64,000 bases of DNA from Silene latifolia (lineage: Eukaryota; Streptophyta; Magnoliopsida; Caryophyllales; Caryophyllaceae): contig NC_133537.1 in assembly GCF_048544455.1 (NCBI RefSeq), forward strand, positions 14,631,541 through 14,695,540. Reading direction: 5' to 3'. The notes under the pieces are model-generated. The model was not told where the DNA came from. It ran no database searches and saw only the letters and a program-made list of their open reading frames with translations. Below are positions 9,297-20,533 of the stretch, in pieces; the first letter of the stretch is position 1, and each line of letters opens with the position of its first letter. Made by a program: the position numbers and the translations under genes.

Positions 9297-12200
9297 CTAG
9301 GCATAGTAACGTTTTAATTGGTCAAGGTTTGTTGGGTTGTCAAATTCGTTCCCGTCTAGGTCTGTGATCCTAACCGCACCCCCTGGAAGTATGGACTTGA
9401 CTAGGAATAATGGCCCGGCCCAATTGGGTTTGAATTTCCTCGTGGATCGACAGATAAAAGAGCCCTAATTGATTTGAGGACCAAGTCTCCTTCCTTGATG
9501 TTCCTTGGCTTAACTCTTTTGTTGAAGGTTCGTTTGATACGCGCCTGGTATGTTTGCACATTATGTAATGCACGTAACCTTCGTTCATCCAGGAGGATGA
9601 GTTCTTCATATCTATCCCTCTTCCACTCGGCTTCGGGTATTTGACTTTCAAGTAAAATACGCAAGGATGGTATTTCTAGCTCGACTAGTTGTACGGCTTC
9701 CATGTCGTAGGTCAAATAGAAAGGAGTAGCCCCAGTGGGCGTCCTAACGGATGTACGGTATCCCCATAAAGCGAAGGGTATCTTGCTTGGCCAATCTCTA
9801 TAGTTGTCAATCATTTTCTTGAGAATCGTGACAACGTTTTTGTTTGTTGCCTCTACCGCGCCATTGGTTTGTGGTCTGTATGGCGAGGAGTGGTGATGCT
9901 TGATTTTGTACTTGGCTAGCAATTGTTCAGTCTCAGCTTGGAAATATGATCCATTGTCACTGATGATCTCATGTGGGCACCCACATCGACAGATGATATT
10001 GGTTTGTATGAACTTTGCCACGTTCTTGGTCGTAAGACTGGTGTAGGAAGCTGCTTCTACCCATTTGGTGAAATAATCGATTGCTACTAGGATGAAACAG
10101 TGACCTCATGTTCCGGCTGGAGTGATTTTGCCGATGATGTCAATTCCCCAAGCAGAAAATGGCCATGGGGATGTCATGGTGTAAAGCAATGAAGGAGGAA
10201 CATGTTGCACATTCCCAAAGATTTGACAATTTTGGCAATGTCTTACATATTTGATGCAATCAGATTCCATCGTGGTCCAATAATACCCTAAACGTGTGAT
10301 TTTCTTTTCCATCATGGGTCCACTCATGTGAGGGCCACATTCTCCATCATGGATTTATTCCATCACTTTCCGTTCCTGTGAATGATCAAGACAACGTAGG
10401 ATTAAACCAAGAGGTGTTCTTTTGTATAGCTCTCCTTGCATGAGAACGTATTGGGAAACTAGTAAGCGGATAGCGCGTTGTCCCCTTTTGTCCATTTCTG
10501 GTGGATAGGTGCCATTGAGTTTGAAGTTCAGGATTGCTTGGAACCAAGGTTCCTCCGTAATTTCCTCTTCATTGGTGATTTGGTGCACATAAGCTGGCTC
10601 TGATCGTCGTTCGATGCACAAAGGCATTTCTACCATGCTATCCGGCATATTAATCAAAGATGCAAGTTTTGCAAGAGCATCTGCAAATTGATTTTCTTCT
10701 CGAGGTAGATGTAAGTAGGTTACTTGATCGAAGAATTGGGCAACTTGGTCTATTCTGGCTTGATAAGGTGCCAAGCTTTCGCTTCGGATTTTCCAAGATC
10801 CCGTAATTTGATTTATGATCAAAGAATAATCCCGATGTACTCAAAGATTCTTGATGCCTAAACTTACTGCCGCTTGCAATCCAATGAGACGGCCTTCGTA
10901 TTCTGCAGCGTTATTTGTCACCTCGAAGTCGAGTTTGACAGAGATTGGTGTATGCTCGCCTTCAAAATAAATGAGCAATACTCCTATTCTAAATCCTCTT
11001 AAATTCGATGCTCCATCAAAATAGAGGTCCCAGGAGTCTACGTCTGTTTGGAGTATATCCTCATCCGGAAAATTACCAGGTGTCTATCGTTTGTGTATCA
11101 TTTATCGTTTGTGTATCATTGATGGGATTTTCTGCGAAGAATTCGGCAACGGCACGCCCCTTTATGACTTTCAAAGGCACATACTTGAGATCGAACTCAG
11201 AAAGCATCAAAGTCCATCTCACTAGACATCCATTGAGAACGGGTTTCTCGAAGAGGTATTTGACAGGATCCATTTTGGAGAATATTTTGACGGAGTAGCT
11301 AAGCATGTAATGGCGTAGCTTCTTCGTTGCCCACACAAGAGCGAGGCATGTCTTCTCGAGTGGCGTGTATTTGCACTCGTACTCCAAGAACTTCTTACTA
11401 AGGTAGTAGATGGCTCTTTCTTCTTTTCCTACAGTTTGAGCTAGCATGGCGCCCATGGCCATTTCAGTTACCGTGAGATATAAACAAAGAGGTTGATCTC
11501 GTTGAGGTGGCATGAGCACTGGCGGTTTGGCTAGTATTTCCTTGATTCGGTCGAAAGCCTTCTGACAGTCATCATCCCACATGGTGTGATATGTTTTCTT
11601 TAACTTCTTTAATATGGGTTCGCAGATCATGGTGAGTTTCGATATGAATCAACTTATGTATTGTACATTGCCCAGGAATCCCCTAACTTCTTTCTCTGTT
11701 TGAGGTTGCGGCATTTCGATTATAGCTTTGATCTTTGAAGGGTCTATTTCTATACCTCGTTGGCTAACTACGTATCCCAGGAGTTTGCCAGATGTCACTC
11801 CGAATGCGCATTTCTGAGGATTGAGCCTCATGTTGTACTTCCGTAGCCTTGAGAAGAATTTGCGAAGGTTCGCAATGTGTCCCTCTCTTTCCTTGGACTT
11901 GACAATCATATAGTCTACGTATACCTCAACTTCTTTATGCATCATGTCGTGCAAGAGCGTAGTTGCGGTGCGTTGGTATGTAGCTCCGGCGTTGATTAGC
12001 CCAGACGGCATAACCGTGTAGCAATAGGTTCCCCATTGAGTGACGAAGGCGGTCTTATGCATGTCCTCTAAGGCCATCCTGATCTGGTTATATCCTGCGT
12101 ATCCGTCTATGAAGGATAGCAACGCGTGATCTTCCGTATTATCCACTAATATGTCGATATGTGGTAGAGGAAAGTCATCCTTAGGACTTGCTTTATTTAA

Positions 12201-12590
12201 GTCCCTAAAGTCAACACAAACACGGATTCTCCCATCCTTTTTGGGTACGGGTACTATGTTAGCTACCCAGTCCGAGTACTCGAAAACTTTAATGAACTCG
12301 GCTTTGAATTGTTTATCAACTTCTTCTTTGATCTTGAGAGCCCATTCTGTCCTCATTCGACGAAGCTTCTATTTTACTGGTTTGAAACTTGGTTTGATTG
12401 GGATTCTATGCTCTGCAATGTCCCTGTCGATCCCTGGCATATCTTTGTAGGACCAAGCAAAAACGTCTTTGAACTCGTGTAGGAGGTCTATGAAATTGGC
12501 CCTTTCGGTGGGGCTCAAGGTTGTCCCTATCCTAAGTTCTTGGGGTTCTAATTCAGTTCCTACGTTGATGGGTTCAGTATTCTCTATCAC
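9297..12590 (-). pseudogene. pol: pol of element A: RT, RNase H, archaeal-type RNase H, integrase (broken)
   Basis: From right to left on minus: RT from about 12,480 (PGIDRDIAEH, WVANIVPVPKKDGRIR, FPLPHID, YAGYNQIRM); gypsy RNase H at 11,073-11,630 (LCLYLTVTEMAMGAMLAQ, KYTPLEKTCLALVWA); a second RNase H at about 10,650-11,030 (YFDGASNLRG, NNAAEYEGRLIGLQAA); integrase at about 9,470-10,370 with the H-C zinc finger (CGPHMSG, CQNCQ), the catalytic stretch ISDNG and E in VEATNKN. The two RNase H domains are typical of the Tat lineage. Stops lie at 12,369, 11,649, 10,841, 10,355 and 10,106, with frameshifts near 11,085 and 9,437. The RT motif YVDD is changed to YVDY (codon 11,910-11,912). No protease is seen between gag and RT. 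Confidence 0.9.
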
Positions 12591-14467
12591 TGATCCTCTT
12601 CCCCCTCTTGTAGTATTTCTTTGGCTATGTAGGGAGGTATTTTGATTGAGTTAGGGTCTGGGTCATTCTCATTATCATCGTAAACAGAATTGCATTCAAG
12701 ATAACACGAAGAGTAAGCATAACCTGATTTATTCATATTAAGATTTGAGAAAAGTTTAAACAAAGAAGTCATCTGATCTGTGATCAGTGGCGGTAAAGGG
12801 ACAGCGGTTGGGACATTTTCCAAACTACTGTTACTATTTGACACTAAGCTAGGAGAAATGAGGGGAGTGGGAATGACGACAGGAGGAGACTCTCTAGAAA
12901 CTTCTCTAGACTCCGACTCTGACTCCGACTCTGACTCTGATTCGAATTCATCGTCTTCTGGTTCTCCTTTGAACATCTCTCCTTCTCCAGTAGTGAGCTC
13001 GAAGAGTCTTCCTTGATTGTTTGTCCACTTGATCGATTTTCTCCATCCTTTCTGTTGATTGGTCTTAGTTTCTGTGTCCAGTGTGGCAATGATCTCATCT
13101 ATGATGCTTTCGGCGCTCTTGATTAAGGGAAGATCCTGGAGGTAGACATCTTCCTCGCTATCCGTCCATATCCCGTTGATCACCTCTTCTTTTGGGGAGA
13201 TAAGATATGAGCAATCTAAGGTAGATTCGTCACTTGTGATCATCAGAACTCCAAGAGGATTCTGAGTGTTATTAGGCTTACCTCCAGGTGGTATTGGTAG
13301 ACGACCGTCTTCAATCATATCTTGAAGTACATTTTGCAATTTGTAGCATTTTTCTGTATCATGTCCCTTACCTCTATGGTATTCGCAGTACGAATTCTCA
13401 TCCCAGAATTTGGATTTCTTTTCTGGTTCAGGTGTAGGGCCTATGGGTTGAAGTTTACCTAGTTTCATCAACCTTTTCAGAGCGTTGGAATATGTGTCCC
13501 CTAGATTTGTGAATTTCCTTGGAGGGGTACTCTTCTTAGATGGCTCGAGGAGGTTAACTTCATCAGTCTTGCTAGTAGAGCCGTAAGAACAACTTGTTGA
13601 GCCTTGATATCCACGACCTTTCGTTTTGGACAAGAGCCCTTTACGGATGTCATCTTCGATCATTGTCCCTAGTACGGTCAAATATTTGAAGGTCTTAATG
13701 TTTTGATACCTCAAATGATTCGCATAGATGGACTTTAGGTTATCCACGAATTTCTCCACGAGGGTGGCTTCATCTGGGCGTTCAACAAGTTGAGTACTAG
13801 TCTTCCTCCACCGACTTAGTAAGTCGGTGAAACCTTCTTTGTCATTTTGGGTAAGAACCTCTAAAGTGCGCATGTTGACTTGGGTTTCAGCATTATCCGC
13901 ATACTGTTTAGCAAACTCGATTGCGGCGTCATCCCAGGTAGCGATTTTCTTGTGTTCTAGCGAATAGAACAATTGTTTTGGGATGGTGTCAAGAGATGAA
14001 GGAAAGATCCTTAAGAACATCTCGGGTTTAATGCCTTTGATAGACATGTAATCCTTGAAGGCACGGATATGGTTCAAAGGGTTTTCATGCCCCTTGAATT
14101 TAGGGATATCCGTCATGTTGAAGTTGGTTGGCAACTTGGAACTCACAGCCTCATATTTGAGATTGTTCTCCCTATAAATGTCATCCCCTTTGTGATACAT
14201 CAATTGTTCCTCCAAGTATTGGAGTCGTTTCTCAGCTGCAGTCATACCTATAGGAGGGTTTTCGTCACTGAAGTTGTTCACGAATTCATCAGCGATCTCA
14301 CTTTCTCGAGGAGGCATCCTCGTTTCCATGGTATATATTCGGCCCTCAATGGTGTCAAGGCGATCATACACTTGGTCTTGAGTAACTTGGAGACGAGCTA
14401 GCGCGGCTAGGATTTGATCATTACCATTCTGGAGTTGGTTGAAGTTCGCGTTGCTTGTTTCAGGCAT
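12587..14467 (-). CDS. gag: Gag polyprotein of element A
   Basis: An uninterrupted frame of 626 codons. The retrotransposon gag core covers about residues 110-250 (IPKFKGHENPLNHIRAF, then WDDAAIEFAKQY and FTDLLSRWRKTS). Near residue 360 there is a zinc-knuckle-like CEYHRGKGHDTEKC, a variant spacing seen in Tat gags. An SE-dipeptide repeat lies at about 515-530. It would form the virus-like particle shell. The stop TGA is directly next to the start of the RT frame, and the protease normally expected there is absent. It is the only intact coding region of element A. Confidence 0.88.
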   Translation of the reverse strand: MPETSNANFNQLQNGNDQILAALARLQVTQDQVYDRLDTIEGRIYTMETRMPPRESEIADEFVNNFSDENPPIGMTAAEKRLQYLEEQLMYHKGDDIYRENNLKYEAVSSKLPTNFNMTDIPKFKGHENPLNHIRAFKDYMSIKGIKPEMFLRIFPSSLDTIPKQLFYSLEHKKIATWDDAAIEFAKQYADNAETQVNMRTLEVLTQNDKEGFTDLLSRWRKTSTQLVERPDEATLVEKFVDNLKSIYANHLRYQNIKTFKYLTVLGTMIEDDIRKGLLSKTKGRGYQGSTSCSYGSTSKTDEVNLLEPSKKSTPPRKFTNLGDTYSNALKRLMKLGKLQPIGPTPEPEKKSKFWDENSYCEYHRGKGHDTEKCYKLQNVLQDMIEDGRLPIPPGGKPNNTQNPLGVLMITSDESTLDCSYLISPKEEVINGIWTDSEEDVYLQDLPLIKSAESIIDEIIATLDTETKTNQQKGWRKSIKWTNNQGRLFELTTGEGEMFKGEPEDDEFESESESESESESREVSRESPPVVIPTPLISPSLVSNSNSSLENVPTAVPLPPLITDQMTSLFKLFSNLNMNKSGYAYSSCYLECNSVYDDNENDPDPNSIKIPPYIAKEILQEGEEDQ

Positions 14468-15246
14468 CTTGGAAACTGAATAAGAGATCGACGACGAATC
14501 AAAACACGATCGACCACTCTAGCACACTTACTCGAAAAGAAATGTTTTGACTCGTGAAGTGGAAGTGTGCCACTTGTGTCAAGTGAGTTTTGAGGAAATG
14601 ACAAAGTTTGAAAAATGTTGGTCCTAGTTAACTTTAGTGTAGTTGTAGGAGTGGACTCGAAGTGAGGTTTTGAAATGGGTTTTGAAGCCCGAATTTTGAC
14701 TCGACAATTGGACAGAGTTTCGACTTGTTTTGTGCTAATATTAGGCCTATATTTCAAAATTTTATATTTTGAAGAAGAATTTTGATTTTACAAAAATCGT
14801 CATGGTTTTGTTTAGAAAATGGTGATCACGTATGGTACAAACAATATACAAGCATTATAACGGGATGCTGAGTGCATTTAGAAGGGTTTTGGTTTAAAGG
14901 GTGGGTTGCCATACCGAACAATCAAACCCGAAGTCTGTGGAGAGGCTCGTACCAAACAAGAGTAAGGCCGATTCCTAGTCCATTTCCTCAAGTAGTGAAA
15001 GTCCTTGATACAAACAAGAGTAAGTATCATGGTATGGATGACGTCAATCGCTATCCATCCTTAGGCCCAAATAAGAATTAGGACCGTTTAGACGGGACGA
15101 TTGGTCGAATGGGTTGGGTTGGGCCTAGGAAGGCCGAATGAAACGATCTAGGAAGACCGAGTTATGAAAACCGACAATTGTCTTGTACAAACTATTCCCT
15201 AACCTTGTTCAAGTTTCACCCTTTTGGCTACACGTAAGTGTATTAT
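14468..15246 (-). other. 5' leader of element A
   Basis: This lies between the primer binding site and gag and is non-coding. Small ORFs here have no recognisable products. Packaging signals would be expected in this region, but none can be identified by eye. Confidence 0.6.
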
Positions 15247-15263
15247 CCCCAGCGGAGTCGCCA
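15247..15263 (-). other. Primer binding site (tRNA-Arg)
   Basis: On minus TGGCGACTCCGCTGGGG follows the LTR end after 3 nt. It is complementary to the 3' end of a plant tRNA-Arg (…CCCCAGCGGAGTCGCCA), the primer reported for Ogre/Tat elements. Confidence 0.85.
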
Positions 15264-15984
15264 AATTGTGGACGCGGGCCCACGAGGGCGCTTGGAGGAG
15301 AACAAGCGTTTGCATTTGTGGAGTCGCCACCAATTTATTGTGGAAAATTGGAAACCGTTCGAATACCTCGCGCCATGTCAAGATACAAAGTAGTGACATG
15401 AACACTAAGAACTCGTTACTCTTAGCATTCTATGTCTAGAATGACTCTCGTGGATGCCAATGAACACGGATGTTCACAGAGATCTGGAGTAAGGGGTGAG
15501 GGTACGTATTAGGAAGCTCTTTTGATTGAACACCTAATCCCGCCTGCCTCGATAGCGGCCTCTACTAATGATTAGTGAAAATCATCTATACTCGATATAT
15601 TGTCGATTTATATGCATGCAAATATGCAATGCAACATCCATTAGATTAGTCCTAGCATGTGAGAATTAACTAAGTCGGTAGACACGTAATTTAGCATACA
15701 ATTAATATTAAAGTCGGGATTTAAGTTCAATTACATGTGAAGGCATACAAGGAAATATAATAAAGAAAATTACAATAATAATACAATAAAGAAAAAAATT
15801 ACAATAATTACATTGGGTTAATTGATTTATGTCGAAAATGCTTTTAAAACGGATAATTTGGAAAAGAAAGAATAAATGAATTAACGAACAGAAATTAAGG
15901 TGATAATACGAATAATAGTTGATTAAATACGTAATTAATAAAAAAGGTCAAGGCAAAACAGGAGTTCAGAATCATAAATCAACC

Positions 15985-16040
15985 AGGAACAGGCGCAGCA
16001 GAGTTGCGTCCCTTGGAAGAGGCGCAGCAGTTGCTGCGTC
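15985..16040 (+). repeat. Paired GCGCAGCA palindrome in LTR
   Basis: AGGCGCAGCAGAGTTGCGTC then GAGGCGCAGCAGTTGCTGCGTC, spaced like the copies at 2,414 and 6,402 and in the same plus-strand orientation. Confidence 0.8.
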
Positions 16041-16583
16041 TGTTCCTTGGCTCAGTTCTGGCTGTGAAGCCGGAATTGCAAGTCGTTGATGTTCGTTGGT
16101 GAATTTAAGGCTTGATTATACTATTTGACTCGGATGAAAGTGATTAATATGCTATTTACATGTGATTAATGGTCATGAAAGCAATAAACACGGAACAAAA
16201 CTAATTAGGACTAACTAATTACAAGATTAATAAGGATTAATTAACAAATTAACAAACTAAGTAAATTAATTAGGTTAAACAGGTGATTAATGACGAATTA
16301 ATGATGGTGGCGATGAACAAAAGGTGGGAAATATATCAAAGTGGAATTCCAGAGACTCAATATTGATGAATCGAACCTCTAAAACCCGAATTTGACTTTA
16401 ATGACGAAAACCCGCAAATATTAATTACTTGGGATTTAAGCCGGGAATTATGATGAATTAAATATTAATAACGATGAATATATTACGTGGTAGAATTATT
16501 ATGCTTAAATCGTCATATGAACAATGAACAATTGAAGAAAGAAATAAAACAACCAAATCATCAAAGGACGAAGGAGGAAGAAA

Positions 16584-16634
16584 GGAAGCAGGAACTGCGG
16601 CAGCCTCACGAAGAGGCGCAGCAGTTGCTGCGTC
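16584..16634 (+). repeat. Paired GCGCAGCA palindrome in LTR, first half degenerate
   Basis: The second unit GAGGCGCAGCAGTTGCTGCGTC is intact. The first (GGAAGCAGGAACTGCGGCAGC) is eroded. Confidence 0.7.
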
Positions 16635-17079
16635 CTTTCTCGACGGTCATCTTCTGGTAATTCGTAAAAAAGGATTTAAAGCATGGTTTTAGAAATCGAT
16701 TTTAGAAATACTTTCGACATAAACCTTACATTATGATTACAATAAATAAATAACAATAATAAAATAGGGATTATACACCCTCAGACTTACATGTTTGACG
16801 AAACGAGATGAACTAAGTATACGTTTAGTGATGCTCGACTCGAATGTAGACGAAAGTGCCCTCGTAAGAGAAAATTAAACAGATTGATTAAATTGATTAT
16901 TGTGGAGTTGGTCAAATTGGTCGGTCATGCAAAACGAGGCTGGTACTCAAAAAGATCCGAGCTTACGTGGTTGAAAGTTCAAGCACGTAGACGCCAAAAA
17001 GTAAGAACGTGGTTTAGAATGCAAAGGGAGAAGAGAAGGGCGGACACTCGCGTGAGAAATATGTGAGACCGAAGGTCTC

Positions 17080-17087
17080 TATTTATA
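17080..17087 (-). promoter_or_regulatory. TATA box of element A LTR
   Basis: On minus TATAAATA within TTAGTATAAATAGAGAC, followed by a pyrimidine-rich start region. Identical in the other LTR at 337-344. Confidence 0.75.
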
Positions 17088-17182
17088 CTAATCACACGGA
17101 GGAAATAGGGTTTTCGGAGAAACTTTGGAAGTGAATCTCGAAAAGATATGAAAAGATACGAAAAATACGCAGAAAAGGACTT

Positions 17183-17239
17183 GGGAAGAGGCGCAGCAGG
17201 CACTGCGTCTCTTGGAAGAGGCGCGGCACCTGCTGCGTC
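17183..17239 (+). repeat. Paired GCGCAGCA palindrome upstream of LTR TATA box
   Basis: Two units, with GGCGCAGCAGGCACTGCGTC and GGCGCGGCACCTGCTGCGTC, about 95 bp upstream (on minus) of the LTR TATA box. The matching copy in the 3' LTR is at 441-496. Confidence 0.85.
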
Positions 17240-17647
17240 CTTTCCCAAGTGGTTTCCCCCTGCGGAAGAAAGATTTCCGTGTTTAGGTTATGGAATAACG
17301 GATTTATCTTGTTTTCCTTCATATTTTGTGTGAATATTACGGGAAATTATTTGCCAAAGATTAAAAGATTTATAAAATATGGAATAGTAATATCCAGAAC
17401 ATTCCAGAACATTCTGACCCGGTTTCAGAAAATGAAGACGGTTTTATGACCCAGACTCCAAATGTACTCTAATTACTGCCAAAACGACCGTATCGGCACG
17501 TAGATGACAATTAAGAGGTAGACACAAGTGTTTGAGCGATCACTTGACGATAAACTTACGAACTGTCACAAATCGTTCCGCGTACCAAACATGCGGCCCA
17601 ATCATCACCGGGTGGTTTGCGGGAGGTGCAGAAATGAGGTATCTACA

Positions 17648-19462
17648 GTTTCTCATCACATGTATAACATGCCCAATGACTCACCACCAGAGAACAATTC
17701 AACCCACACTTCTGAGTCCACTACGGCCCAACATGCTGAAACACAGCAGCGCAATACCATAACTCCTTCCCCAACCCGTGACCAACCCTCACCCACAGTC
17801 CGTGACCCACTTATACATACCCAACATTCACCACAAATGGCCACTCGTGCTCGGCATAGGATATTCAAACCCAAACCCGTATTCGACCTTTGCACAACCA
17901 CATTATCCCCAGTTCCTAAATGCCCCAAAACGGCCCTCCAAGACCCGAATTGGAATCGGGCCATGAAAGACGAATTCGATGCCCTCATCAAGAATGAGAC
18001 ATGGGCTCTTGTTCCTCGACCTCCGGATGTCAATATAACTCGTTGTCTTTGGTTGTTTAAGCATAAGTTTAAAGCTAATGGTGAATTAGAGCGATACAAA
18101 GCTCGTCTTGTGGTTAATGGCAGGTCTCAACAGGTTGGCGTTGATTGTGATGAAACTTTTAGCCCGGTGGTGAAACCTGCTACTATTCGCATAGTTCTCA
18201 GTCTAGCCGTGTCAAAGAAGTGGCCCATTCACCAGCTTGATGTGAAAAATGCCTTCCTCCACGGTCATCTTGCCGAGATTGTCTATATGCACCAACCACC
18301 TGGATTTCGAGACCGATCTCGACCCGACCATGTGTGTCTTTTAAAGAAAACTCTATATGGACTCAAGCAAGCACCGCGGGCCTGGTATCAACGATTTGCT
18401 ACTTATGTCTCCACTATCGGCTTCACACATAGCAAGTCAGACAACTCTCTCTTCATATATCGTGACGGTGACAAAATTGCTTATCTCCTTTTATATGCCG
18501 ATGACATTATACTTACTACTTCCACGGACACTCTCTGGGTCCATATAATGTCTCTTCTCCGCAACGAGTTTGCCATGACCGATTTGGGTCCCCTGAATTT
18601 CTTTCTCGGAATTGCTGCAACTCGCCATCCTCACGGCCTATTCTTGCACCAATCCAAATACGCCCAAGAGATTATTGACCGTGCGAACATGTCTTCATGT
18701 AAACCCGCACAAACTTCAGTAGACACCAAGTCAAAACTCAGCGCTACTAGCGGCAAACCCGTCTCTGACTCGGCCTTATATCGAAGTCTCGCAGGTGCAT
18801 TGCAATATCTGACATTTACCCGGCCCGACTTGTCATACGCGGTTCAACAAATCTGCTTATTTATGCATGACCCACGTGAAGAACGTTTCGGAGCACTTAA
18901 GCGTATAATTCGATATCTTAAAGGTACCCACAACTACGGCCTTCACCTCACCACGTCAACTACAACCTCACTCACGGCATATACTGACGCCGATTGGGGA
19001 GGATGCCCCGACTCACGCCACTCCACCTCCGGGTATTGTGTCTACTTTGGTAATAATTTAATCTCATTGTCATCCAAAAGACAACCCACTGTATCACGGT
19101 CTAGTGCGGAGGCCGAATACCGCGGCGTTGCGAACGTTGTCGCTGAATCCTGCTGGCTCCGAAACTTATTACTCGAGCTCCACTGGACAATTCAACGTGC
19201 CACTATTGTATATTGTAACAATGTTTCTGCCATCTACCTTTCGGGAAACCCCGTCAATCACCAACGCACTAAACACATCGAGCTTGATATCCACTTTGTC
19301 CGAGAAAAGGTTGCGCTGAATCAAGTACAAGTCCGTCATGTCCCTTCCCGTTATCAATTTGCTGACCTCTTCACGAAGGGCCTGCCCAAATTTCTATTTG
19401 ACGACTTCCGTTCCAGTCTCAGCGTCCGACCGCCTCCCGCTTCGACTGCGGGGGTGTATTAG
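17648..19462 (+). pseudogene. Copia pol fragment (RT and RNase H), 5' part separated by element A
   Basis: The frame is open from the element A junction to the stop at 19,462. About 90 residues of the Ser/Thr/Pro-rich integrase-RT linker are followed by Ty1/copia RT (WNRAMKDEFDALIKNETW, ARLVVNG, HQLDVKNAFLHG, LYGLKQAPRAWYQ, LLLYADDIILTT) and RNase H (AYTDADWGGCPDSRHSTSGY, SSAEAEYRG, TKHIELDIHFVREKV, ADLFTKGLP). The catalytic YADD is intact and no stop interrupts the domains. Gag, protease and integrase would lie left of element A, beyond the window. About 40 residues of open frame before 17,648 are LTR sequence and not native. Confidence 0.93.
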
Positions 19463-19660
19463 AATATAATATCTTATATTATTTTCCTCATATATTGTAT
19501 AATAGGATTAGCTAATATTATGGGATCATATCCCCTAATTTAGGTTAGTTAATATTTGTCTCCCTAGAATCATGGGATGATTGAGCTAACTTAGGAAATG
19601 ATGTAACTATATAATACGTACAATGTATCATTGCTAATCAGGGAATATACTACTTTCACA
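19455..19660 (+). mobile_element. 3' LTR of the Copia element
   Basis: It starts TGTATTAG directly after the polypurine CTGCGGGGG and overlaps the pol stop codon; the probable end is TTTCACA at 19,660. About 206 bp, AT-rich, within the normal range for small Copia LTRs. The end is inferred because no second copy is in the window. Confidence 0.65.
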
Positions 19661-19823
19661 TGTTGATCCTAAGGCTCTAATATTTTAAAAATCTGAAGTA
19701 CAATTGATAGAACAATGAAAACGTTTACCCTGATCTCATAACTTCAGTTTTAAGATACTTTATTTCACAATATTTATCAAAGAGTGTAGTATTATGTCAT
19801 CGAATAAGGGAACTTTTGACTAT

Positions 19824-19852
19824 CCCGTGCATTGCACGGGTTCCCAAACTAG
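19824..19852 (+). mobile_element. Helitron 3' terminus
   Basis: The perfect hairpin CCCGTGCATTGCACGGG is followed after 8 nt by CTAG and then T, the classic Helitron end. The matching 5' TC end was not fixed; TCTAATATTTTAAAA near 19,675 is a candidate. Confidence 0.55.
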
Positions 19853-20533
19853 TTTAAATATGCAAAGTTATTAATAAAAAATATTTAGTTTAAACGAATT
19901 TAGTTAAAGTTTTTGTTGTTAGGCTAGTCGCCTAGTCCGTATGAATAAACTGGTCTTATGCAACAAGTATGAAATTATGAAGAATGCACATGGTTTGGTA
20001 GACCTTGGTCACCCCTTGGGCTTTGTGTTGCCATATTTAGTGGCCCTTTATGAATGCTGCAATCTGGACTGTCCATCGTCTATGCTTTATTGTTTGCGCA
20101 TAAAATCTCTTTGTTTCATTTGGGCCGTATCGATAGTCGTTGCATGGACTACTTCTATCTTTGTATCGTTGTTTGTATTTGTTTATTTGCTTGATTAGAC
20201 TTGGGCTCTGTTTTTTCAGTCGAAAAGAACACGATCTTAGAAGTATTCGATTATTCTCTTTGTGTGTGGGTTGATAGTTTGATACGTGGGACGTGGCCGA
20301 AGACATATCGTAGCCACTGATTGTACTCTGGCTTACATTTAACTAGGTGTAGCCGGGCTACCTTTATTTACCATTTAAATTTTATTTTCTATGAAATCTG
20401 TTTCGCTAAATTTGATTAACACATACATTTAGAATTTATATTTTGAAATTATGATGAGAGGTAAAATTAATCAACAAATTATGTGACACGTTCAACACTC
20501 CCGCTGTCAATATTATTACTTTCACTACATCCC
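19853..20533. other. Non-coding intergenic repeat DNA
   Basis: AT-rich with no supported ORF. From about 20,346 a segment (GCCGGGCTACC...) resembles the one at 22,125, so both are copies of one repeat. Confidence 0.5.

Larger units (their letters stand above)
1..17647 (-). mobile_element. Tat-lineage (Retand-like) Ty3/gypsy LTR retrotransposon A, left end outside window
   Basis: The two ends share a long direct repeat (1-904 and 16,741-17,647). In minus orientation the order is 5' LTR, primer site matching tRNA-Arg, leader, gag, RT, RNase H, a second RNase H, integrase, two antisense genes, tandem repeats, polypurine tract and 3' LTR. A tRNA-Arg primer, two RNase H domains and antisense ORFs between pol and the 3' LTR are hallmarks of the Tat lineage (Ogre/Retand/Tat). 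With the missing LTR part the element would be about 19 kb. It interrupts a Copia element whose coding sequence resumes at 17,648. The 5-bp target duplication cannot be checked because the left end is cut. Confidence 0.93.
15267..17647 (-). mobile_element. 5' LTR of element A (2,381 bp)
   Basis: Bounded by TG...CA on minus (TGTAGATACC at 17,647; CCACA at 15,267). It contains a TATA box at 17,080-17,087 and three paired-palindrome loci (about 15,985-16,040, 16,584-16,634, 17,183-17,239). The right boundary is where homology to the 3' LTR stops and Copia coding sequence begins. Confidence 0.92.

Noticed and set aside
12780-13016. Plus-strand Ser/Asp-rich ORF opposite gag
   Set aside because: Shadow of the SE-repeat in gag; no independent signals.
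17528-17647. N-terminal 40 codons of the Copia frame
   Set aside because: They lie in the LTR of element A; the open frame across the junction is fortuitous.
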